Shown here piece by piece: positions 1-4,621 of a stretch of 9,346 bases of DNA. A program made the translations under genes and the position numbers. The notes beneath the pieces are model-generated. The model saw nothing but the letters and a program-made list of their open reading frames with translations. It did no database searches and was not told the DNA's origin. The DNA lies in assembly GCA_002405755.1 (NCBI GenBank), contig DHMK01000016.1, positions 13,940 to 23,285 of the forward strand, read 5' to 3'. Origin of the DNA: Clostridiales bacterium UBA4644 (lineage in GTDB: Bacteria > Bacillota > Clostridia > Oscillospirales > Butyricicoccaceae). Position 1 is the stretch's first letter; each line of letters opens with the position of its first letter.

Positions 1-228
1 GTCGGTCAGACCGGCAAGACCGTCCGTCCTAAGATCTACATCGCCCTGGGCATCTCCGGCGCTATCCAGCACAAGGCCGGTATGTCCGATTCCGAGTGCA
101 TCATCGCCGTCAACAAGAACGACAGCGCTCCCATCTTCGAGATCGCCGATTATGGCATTGTGGGCGACCTGTTCAAGGTCACTCCGCTGCTGATCGAAGA
201 GTTCAAGAAGGCCATCGCCAATAAATAA
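1..228 (+). CDS. etfA: Electron transfer flavoprotein alpha subunit, C-terminal part (5' truncated by window)
   Basis: The reading frame is open from base 1 and gives the last 75 residues of EtfA. The segment carries the family's FAD-binding signature: [10 protein letters not shown], then [15 protein letters not shown], then [21 protein letters not shown] and a C-terminal amphipathic helix ending AIANK. In EtfA this domain holds the FAD that passes electrons between acyl-CoA dehydrogenases and their partners. In anaerobic Clostridia EtfAB commonly works in the electron-bifurcating butyryl-CoA dehydrogenase complex in the cytoplasm; that role here is inferred, because the upstream genes (normally etfB and bcd) lie outside the window. 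Codon use (CGT arginine, many GTC/ATC/AAG) resembles the S-layer gene further on and suggests strong expression. Identity is very secure; only the start is missing. Confidence 0.96.
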   Translation, partial: VGQTGKTVRPKIYIALGISGAIQHKAGMSDSECIIAVNKNDSAPIFEIADYGIVGDLFKVTPLLIEEFKKAIANK

Positions 229-246
229 GCTGATTTGATCCATGGG

Positions 247-271
247 TGGGGAGCCTGAAGAGGGCTCCCCA
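247..271 (+). terminator. GC-rich hairpin between etfA and the carboxypeptidase gene, no T-tract
   Basis: TGGGGAGCC and GGCTCCCCA form a perfect 9-bp stem around a 7-base loop, 18 bases after the etfA stop. No run of T follows (the next bases are TCTGTCATAAAGG), so it may be a weak terminator, a partial attenuator or a 3'-end-stabilising processing structure rather than a full intrinsic terminator. No separate promoter is visible between it and the next gene, so some readthrough is expected. Confidence 0.6.
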
Positions 272-291
272 TCTGTCATAAAGGAGAACTT

Positions 292-1197
292 ATGATCCGT
301 CCGAACTCTCTCAAGCCCGGCGACCGTCTGGCGGTGCTCTGCGGCTCCAGCCCCACCTCTCTTTCTCAGGAGGAGCTGGCTTCCGCCGTCCGCGCCATGG
401 GGCTGGAGCCGGTGCTTTATCCCAGCGCCATGGCGAAGCACGGCTATCTTTCCGGCACGGACGCCGTCCGCGCCGCCGATCTGAACGCCGCCTTTGCCGA
501 TGACAGCATTCAGGGCATCGTCACCACCCGGGGCGGCTATGGCTTCCATCGGATCCTGCCCCTGCTGGACTGGAAGACCATCAAAAAGCACCCCAAATTT
601 TTCGGCGGCTACAGCGACGTGACCGCCATGATCGCCGCCCTGAACCAGATCTGCAATCAGGAGGCCTATCATATGCCCATGGTGGGCGCATGGAGCAAGG
701 GGCTGGATGATTACAGCCTTTCCTACGTGAAGGCCATGCTTTTCGGGGAGAAGATCGAATACAAAGACCCGGAGGGCTATTCGCTCCGGAGCCTGAACCC
801 GGGCAAGGCCCAGGGCCGGCTGTGCGGCGGCAATCTGTCGCTGATCACCGCCTCCATCGGCACGCCCTATGAGCTGGACACCCGGGGCAAGCTCCTCTTC
901 ATCGAGGAGGTGGGCGAGCCACCCTATAAGGTGGACGGGATGCTCACCCATCTGCGCAACAGCGGCAAGCTGGCGGACGCCGCAGGCATCCTGCTTGGCT
1001 CCTTTACCCGCTGCGAGGAGGCGGAGCCCAAGACCGGTCTGGACCTGAATCAGGTCTTTGCCGAGCTGATCGTGCCCGCCGGAAAGCCTACCATCGCCGG
1101 TCTGGAATGCGGCCACGGCAGCATCAGTATGTCGCTGCCCATGGGCCGGATGTTCCAAATGAACGCCGAGACCTGCACCTTCGGCCCGGCGGAATGA
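292..1197 (+). CDS. Muramoyltetrapeptide LD-carboxypeptidase / MccF-like serine peptidase, S66 family
   Basis: This 301-residue protein has the usual length and order of the S66 family, whose members cut L,D-amide bonds: the tetrapeptide of recycled murein (LdcA) or acyl-adenylate antibiotics such as microcin C (MccF). The N-terminal half has GDRLAVLCGSS and the TTRGGYG turn (about 78-84). The nucleophile elbow GGYSDVTA places the catalytic serine at 108. The C-terminal half has LLFIEEVGEPPYKVDGML, with catalytic Glu about 205, and GLECGHG with His 275, completing a Ser-Glu-His triad. There is no signal peptide, so it should act in the cytoplasm. The start is set by AAGGAG (281-286) five bases before the ATG. 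It follows etfA by 63 bases across a hairpin and may be partly cotranscribed with it. LdcA and MccF activities cannot be told apart from sequence alone. Confidence 0.9.
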   Translation: MIRPNSLKPGDRLAVLCGSSPTSLSQEELASAVRAMGLEPVLYPSAMAKHGYLSGTDAVRAADLNAAFADDSIQGIVTTRGGYGFHRILPLLDWKTIKKHPKFFGGYSDVTAMIAALNQICNQEAYHMPMVGAWSKGLDDYSLSYVKAMLFGEKIEYKDPEGYSLRSLNPGKAQGRLCGGNLSLITASIGTPYELDTRGKLLFIEEVGEPPYKVDGMLTHLRNSGKLADAAGILLGSFTRCEEAEPKTGLDLNQVFAELIVPAGKPTIAGLECGHGSISMSLPMGRMFQMNAETCTFGPAE

Positions 1198-1200
1198 TCC

Positions 1201-1248
1201 AAAAATATCCGGCTCCCGCAGACGGCGGGAGCCGGACGTTTGCTTTTT
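1201..1248. terminator. Bidirectional intrinsic terminator between convergent genes
   Basis: TCCGGCTCCCGC (1208-1219) and GCGGGAGCCGGA (1225-1236) make a perfect 12-bp stem with a 5-base loop. On the plus strand it is followed by TTT and TTTTT (1239-1248). On the minus strand it is followed by TATTTTT (complement of 1201-1207). It can therefore end both the carboxypeptidase transcript and the convergent GNAT transcript, whose stop codon lies at 1251. Confidence 0.9.
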
Positions 1249-1250
1249 GC

Positions 1251-1733
1251 TCAGAAGGTCAGCCGCATCTGATACCAGACGGCGCCGCCGTGGTCAGAGC
1301 GGGACAGGCCCTCGCTGACGAAGCCAAGCTTGGCGTAATAATGCACCAGACGGTCCTTGCAGGTGAGCACAAGGCCCTTCCGGCCCTGGGCGCGGGCGTC
1401 GGCGATCGTCTGCCGCAGCACCCGCTCCGCCAGGCCCTGCTTCCGGCGCGCCGGGTCTGTGGCCACGCTGAAGATCATCTGCCAGGCGCCGGCTTCCCGG
1501 TGAAGGCCGGCATCGTCGTACATTTCATCCGTCAGATCGGGCAGGTCGGTGACCATGCCGTTGACCATGCTCACCAGCTGTCCGCCGTCAAACAGTAGCC
1601 AGAAATGTTCGGGAAAGGCGGCGATGCGGGCGCGGATGGAAGCGGGAGAAGCAGCTTCCGCTGAGGGAAAACAGGCGGCCTCCAGCCGGGCGGCGGCCTC
1701 TGCGTCGGCGGGGACGGCGTGGCGAAGCTCCAT
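1251..1733 (-). CDS. GNAT-family N-acetyltransferase
   Basis: A 160-residue single-domain GNAT protein that would transfer an acetyl group from acetyl-CoA to an amine; the substrate is unknown. The acetyl-CoA pyrophosphate-binding motif A is FSVATDPARRKQGLAERVL (about 88-106), with the R-x-x-G-x-A core at 97-102. Motif B is the HYYAKLGF stretch (about 131-138), whose tyrosine is the usual general acid in the family. The end LRHAVPADAEAAARLEAACFP is the typical first strand and helix. On the minus strand GGAGG (1740-1744) sits six bases before the ATG, fixing the start. The layout resembles the arylalkylamine-type GNATs common in Firmicutes, but that is only a resemblance. It is convergent with the carboxypeptidase and divergent from the next GNAT gene. 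No convincing promoter was found for it. Confidence 0.9.
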   Translation of the reverse strand: MELRHAVPADAEAAARLEAACFPSAEAASPASIRARIAAFPEHFWLLFDGGQLVSMVNGMVTDLPDLTDEMYDDAGLHREAGAWQMIFSVATDPARRKQGLAERVLRQTIADARAQGRKGLVLTCKDRLVHYYAKLGFVSEGLSRSDHGGAVWYQMRLTF

Positions 1734-1783
1734 AAAATACCTCCGTTTTTTTGCGCCGCCGGAGAAAGTTACAAATTAGACCC

Positions 1784-1812
1784 TATTCACCGGCGAAAAT
1801 TTCTGCTATACT
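1784..1812 (+). promoter_or_regulatory. Extended -10 promoter for the four-gene operon
   Basis: TGCTATACT (1804-1812) combines an extended -10 TGn with a 5/6 match to TATAAT. The best -35 at 17-base spacing is weak (TATTCA, 1784-1789, 3/6 match), as expected for an extended -10 promoter. Transcription would begin near 1819, about 48 bases before the first ATG. The left arm of an inverted repeat (TGCTAT / ATAGCA) overlaps this -10. Confidence 0.55.
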
Positions 1813-1866
1813 ATAAGATGCTTTTATGATAGCACAGGCCGGACAAAAAGAAAAGGGGGGAGCGCG

Positions 1867-2406
1867 ATGCGGCTGAACACTGCGCGGCTGACGCTCACCG
1901 AGTGGGAGCCGGCCATGGCGGCAGCGCTTTGCGCCCTGTCGCAGGATCCGGAGAACCGCCGCTTTTTGCCGGATGAGGTCTTTGAAACGCCGGAGGAAGC
2001 GGAAGCGGCTATCCGGGAGCTTTTACGATGCCGCCGAGCAGGCGGCGGGGCACAGGTGCTGGCCGTCCTGCAAAAGGACGGGACGCTTGTGGGCCACGTG
2101 GAGCTTTGTCCCCTGAAGGAGCCGGCGGGGGCCTGGGAGACGGGCTATCATGTGGGCGCGCCTTACCGGGGACGGGGCTATGCGGCAGAAGCGCTGGCGG
2201 CCTTTTTGCCGGCCGTGCTGCCGGCGCTGGGTCTGCGGGAGGTCTTTGGGATCTGCGAGACTGCGAATATCGCGTCCTGCAGGGTACTGGAGCGCTGCGG
2301 CTTCCGGCTTTGCGCCCAAAAGCCGGCGGTGGTCTACGGACGCCCGGTCATGATGCGGAAATACGGTTATACACTGCCGGAAACGGCGGAGGAGGAGAAA
2401 GCATGA
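1867..2406 (+). CDS. GNAT acetyltransferase, RimJ/RimL (Acetyltransf_3) type
   Basis: A 179-residue protein that matches the RimJ/RimL-like branch of GNAT acetyltransferases, which acetylate N-terminal alpha-amines, sugars or antibiotics. The N-terminus LNTARLTLTEWEP is the classic 'T-x-R-L-x-L' strand. Motif A is GYHVGAPYRGRGYAAEAL (about 93-110), with the acetyl-CoA loop R-G-R-G-Y-A at 101-106. It is followed by the family's N-x-x-S-x-R-V-L-E-R-C-G-F (134-146). An unusual G-rich ribosome site (AGGGGGGAG, 1854-1862) precedes the ATG by four bases. It is the first gene of an operon, and its TGA overlaps the ATG of the radical SAM gene (ATGA, 2403-2406), suggesting translational coupling. The true substrate cannot be inferred. 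Confidence 0.9.
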   Translation: MRLNTARLTLTEWEPAMAAALCALSQDPENRRFLPDEVFETPEEAEAAIRELLRCRRAGGGAQVLAVLQKDGTLVGHVELCPLKEPAGAWETGYHVGAPYRGRGYAAEALAAFLPAVLPALGLREVFGICETANIASCRVLERCGFRLCAQKPAVVYGRPVMMRKYGYTLPETAEEEKA

Positions 2407-3272
2407 GATATCGGGGAAGCGTTTACCGGCCGCCCTCCGAGGCCCGGAGCCTGATCGTGCAGGTGACCTATGGCTGCAGCCACAATACCTGCGCCTTTTG
2501 CAGCATGTATAAGGCAAAACGGTTTGCCCTGCGGCCCATGGATGAGATCCTGGAGGACTTTCAAATGGCCCGGCGGCAGTATTCCCGGGTGGGGAGGATC
2601 TTTCTGGCGGACGGCGACGCGCTGATCCGCCCGGCGGCGGACCTGGAGCGTATATTGGACGAGATCGCGGCGCTGTTTCCAGAGTGTGAGCGGGTGACCT
2701 GCTACGCCTCTCCCGGAAGCATCCAGAAGCGCACGCCGGAGGAACTCAAGCGCCTGCGGCAGAAAAATCTTACCATGGTCTACATGGGCCTGGAGTCCGG
2801 CTGCGACGCCGTTTTGCGGCAGATGCGCAAGGGCCACACGGCGGCGGAGATCGTGGCGGCGGGACAAAAGGTCCGTCAGGCGGGCATGGCCCTTTCGGTG
2901 ACGGCCATCTCCGGCCTGGGCGGACAGAAGCTCTGGAAGGAGCACGCGCTGGACACCGCCGCGGCCTTCAGCGCCATGCGCCCGGACTATATCGGCCTGC
3001 TGACGCTGATGGTGGAGCCGGGAACGCCCCTTTACGACTGGGTGGAGCAGGGCAGCTTCCGGCTGCTGGACAGCCGCCGGATATTGGAGGAAACGGCGCT
3101 GCTGCTGGGACATCTGGACGCGCCGGGCTGCGTCTTCCGGATGAACCACGCCTCCAATTATCTGAACCTGCGGGGCACGCTGAATCAGGACCGGGAGCTG
3201 ATGCTGCGGCAGCTGGAGCAGGCCCTTCAGGGCCACACGGAGCTCAAGCCGGAAGCCTGGCGGGCCCTCTGA
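2403..3272 (+). CDS. Radical SAM protein of unknown function (CX4CX2C cluster motif)
   Basis: A 289-residue radical SAM enzyme. These bind a [4Fe-4S] cluster and cleave S-adenosylmethionine to a 5'-deoxyadenosyl radical. The cluster motif is YGCSHNTCAFCSMYK, with cysteines 25, 30 and 33, spaced CX4CX2C instead of the canonical CX3CX2C. I recall this CSHNxCxFC form from uncharacterised clostridial radical SAM proteins, so it is probably a family trait rather than a mutation. Other SPASM-free, Elp3/MiaB-like barrel marks are FLADGDALI, VYMGLESGCDAVLRQMRKG (126-144) and VEPGTPLYDW. A C-terminal FRMNHASNYLNLRGTL (from 245) looks family-conserved. There is no B12-binding, TRAM or SPASM domain. The start at 2403 is chosen for its strong GGAGGAGGAG site and ATGA overlap with the GNAT; the frame is open further upstream, but only as a shadow of that gene. 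Function unknown. Confidence 0.88.
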   Translation: MRYRGSVYRPPSEARSLIVQVTYGCSHNTCAFCSMYKAKRFALRPMDEILEDFQMARRQYSRVGRIFLADGDALIRPAADLERILDEIAALFPECERVTCYASPGSIQKRTPEELKRLRQKNLTMVYMGLESGCDAVLRQMRKGHTAAEIVAAGQKVRQAGMALSVTAISGLGGQKLWKEHALDTAAAFSAMRPDYIGLLTLMVEPGTPLYDWVEQGSFRLLDSRRILEETALLLGHLDAPGCVFRMNHASNYLNLRGTLNQDRELMLRQLEQALQGHTELKPEAWRAL

Positions 3273-3285
3273 AAGGACGGAGATC

Positions 3286-3882
3286 ATGCGGAAAAACGGC
3301 TTTTTTGCCATGATGACCCGGATGCGGAACATCGCCCGCTGGGGCCTCATGCGCAACAGCATTCAGGAAAATCTCGCGGAGCACAGCTTCGACACGGCGG
3401 TCACGGCCCACGCCCTTGCCCTCATCGGCCGGGAGCACTTTGGCCGCCAGATCGACCCCGGCAAGGTCGCGGCGGCGGCGCTCTTTCACGATGCGCCGGA
3501 GATCATCACCGGCGACCTGCCCACCCCCGTCAAATACAACAACCCGGAGATCTGCTCCGCTTATAAATCCATCGAGCACGCCGCGGCAGACAGTCTCCTC
3601 CGGATGCTTCCGGAGACGCTGCGCCCTCATTACCGGCTTTTGATGACCATGGAGGAGCAGGATCCGGAAACCTATCGCTATGTTAAGGCCGCCGACAAGA
3701 TCAGCGCCTACATCAAATGCATAGAGGAGCTGCGCAGCGGCAACGACGAGTTCCGCCGGGCGGCGGAACAGACCCGCAAGGCCATCCGGGCGCTGGAGCT
3801 GCCGGAGGCGGATCTTTATATGGAACAGTTCGCGCCGGCCTTCGCGCTGAATCTGGACGAGCTGCAGGAGGAACAGCCATGA
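3286..3882 (+). CDS. yfbR: YfbR-type 5'-deoxynucleotidase, HD domain
   Basis: This 198-residue protein follows Escherichia coli YfbR nearly position for position. YfbR is a metal-dependent HD-domain enzyme that removes the 5'-phosphate from deoxyribonucleoside monophosphates. Visible signatures are RMRNIARWGLMRNSIQENLAEHS (from 12), the core FHDAPEIITGDLPTPVKYNN (67-86) and the late VKAADKISAYIKCIEEL. The metal ligands His33, His68, Asp69 and Asp137 are all present, as are Arg18, Trp19 and Glu72, which matter for substrate handling and catalysis in the E. coli enzyme. It should be cytoplasmic and active in pyrimidine dNMP turnover. GGACGGAG stands just before the ATG, 13 bases after the radical SAM stop, and its own TGA overlaps the next ATG. 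No residue looks lost. Confidence 0.95.
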   Translation: MRKNGFFAMMTRMRNIARWGLMRNSIQENLAEHSFDTAVTAHALALIGREHFGRQIDPGKVAAAALFHDAPEIITGDLPTPVKYNNPEICSAYKSIEHAAADSLLRMLPETLRPHYRLLMTMEEQDPETYRYVKAADKISAYIKCIEELRSGNDEFRRAAEQTRKAIRALELPEADLYMEQFAPAFALNLDELQEEQP

Positions 3883-4406
3883 CCACCTTTGATTATGTTT
3901 TGGGCGCGATCTGCGTCTGCATCCTGATCTATCAGATCCTTCTCATGCTGCGGATGCAGCGGACCGCCGTCGTTCGCGGCAAAAGCATCAACAAAAAAGC
4001 CGTGACGCTGATCATTCTGGCGCTGCTGGCGCTGGCCCTCTGGCGGATGGAGGATATTCAAAACCGCTGGCCCGTGCTGCTGGCCATCGGCGGCGTGTGC
4101 GCGGCGTTTTTGCTCTCCGGAACGGCCCTCTCCAAGGACGGCGTTTTTTACGGCGGGCGCTTTATGCCCTATGACCGGGCGGAATATTATCTGGTGGAGC
4201 GGGCGGACAGCGACGCTCCCGTCCTGCGGCTCTCCCGCGTGACCCGGGAGGCCATCGTTCAGCTCACCCGGGAGCAGCTGCCCCAGGCGCTGGCGCTTTT
4301 GGAGGAAAAAAAGGTCCCCACCCGGGAGGAATATTCCAAACGGCTGGAAAAGCGCGTTCAGCAGCGGCAGGCCAACCGCCGGAAATACGGAAAAAAGAAA
4401 AAATAA
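3879..4406 (+). CDS. Small membrane protein with basic cytoplasmic tail, unknown function
   Basis: A 175-residue protein I do not recognise. Three hydrophobic stretches are clear: about 6-24 (YVLGAICVCILIYQILLML), 42-55 (VTLIILALLALALW) and 65-83 (PVLLAIGGVCAAFLLSGTA). A soluble domain of about 90 residues follows, beginning LSKDGVFYGGRFMPYDRAEYYLVE, a beta-rich stretch like those seen in small DUF proteins of Firmicutes. The tail (147-175) is a strongly basic predicted helix ending KKKK, likely cytoplasmic. The start at 3879 is chosen because it overlaps the nucleotidase stop as ATGA and follows GGAGGAACAGCC; the frame is open upstream only as a shadow of yfbR. It is the last gene of the operon and ends just before a strong terminator. 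Confidence 0.8.
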   Translation: MTTFDYVLGAICVCILIYQILLMLRMQRTAVVRGKSINKKAVTLIILALLALALWRMEDIQNRWPVLLAIGGVCAAFLLSGTALSKDGVFYGGRFMPYDRAEYYLVERADSDAPVLRLSRVTREAIVQLTREQLPQALALLEEKKVPTREEYSKRLEKRVQQRQANRRKYGKKKK

Positions 4407-4415
4407 ACCAAAAAT

Positions 4416-4447
4416 TGCCTTTTGCCGCGCGCAGAGGGCATTTTTTT
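4416..4447 (+). terminator. Intrinsic terminator of the four-gene operon
   Basis: TGCCTTTTGC (4416-4425) pairs with GCAGAGGGCA (4431-4440) over ten positions, two of them G-U, around a CGCGC loop. Seven T residues (4441-4447) follow directly. It lies nine bases after the operon's last stop codon. Confidence 0.88.
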
Positions 4448-4454
4448 CGCAATA

Positions 4455-4470
4455 TTACACTTGTGTTACA
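4455..4470 (+). promoter_or_regulatory. 11-bp-spaced direct repeat upstream of the S-layer promoter
   Basis: TTACA occurs at 4455-4459 and 4466-4470, exactly 11 bases apart (TTACACTTGTGTTACA). It also contains the small inverted repeat ACAC-TT-GTGT. It is centred about 58 bases before the predicted transcription start. Repeats spaced by one helical turn are typical of OmpR/PhoB-class response regulator sites; the assignment is only a suggestion. Confidence 0.35.
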
Positions 4471-4485
4471 TCCGGGGCAAAACCG

Positions 4486-4514
4486 TTGACTTTTTTTCGC
4501 CGGGCAGATAAGAT
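4486..4514 (+). promoter_or_regulatory. Sigma-A-type promoter of the S-layer gene
   Basis: TTGACT (4486-4491, 5/6 match to the -35 consensus) and TAAGAT (4509-4514, 4/6 match to the -10 consensus) are separated by exactly 17 bases. The predicted start near 4521 leaves a leader of about 100 nt. The promoter follows directly on the upstream terminator, so the S-layer gene is its own transcription unit. Confidence 0.8.
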
Positions 4515-4520
4515 AGACGC

Positions 4521-4611
4521 AGGATAACGGAAGCAGGCTTTTTCCCAAGCCGGAAAGTAGCGCCGGACGAAGAAACCGCCCGCGGAAGAAGTCCAAAAAA
4601 TTATTAGGAGG
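4521..4611 (+). other. S-layer mRNA 5' leader with possible secondary structure and AGGAGG site
   Basis: The leader of about 100 nt holds a hairpin, GGCTT (4536-4540) with AAGCC (4547-4551). It is followed by a purine-flanked arm: GGAC (4565-4568) with GTCC (4591-4594) enclosing CCG/CGG. It ends in AGGAGG (4606-4611), ten bases before the ATG, within an A-rich unstructured stretch. I could not match it to a riboswitch family I know. Long leaders that stabilise mRNA are known for S-layer genes; that role here is inference. Confidence 0.4.
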
Positions 4612-4621
4612 AAATCAAACC

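Noticed and set aside
1107..1598. Plus-strand open frame overlapping the carboxypeptidase end and the minus-strand GNAT
   Set aside because: It crosses the bidirectional terminator, has no ribosome site or recognisable domain, and is opposite a clear GNAT gene.
2028..2402. N-terminal extension of the radical SAM frame
   Set aside because: The upstream part lies within the GNAT gene in another frame and has Arg/Gly/Ala-rich shadow composition. The start at 2403 has a strong ribosome site and an ATGA overlap.
3717..3878. N-terminal extension of the membrane protein frame
   Set aside because: It overlaps the conserved C-terminal part of yfbR in another frame. The ATG at 3879, with the ATGA overlap, is the better start.
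4521..4611. c-di-GMP, ykkC-type or other known riboswitch in the S-layer leader
   Set aside because: I looked for remembered consensus blocks of the c-di-GMP-I and -II, ykkC and fluoride classes and did not find them in order. It is left as an unclassified leader.
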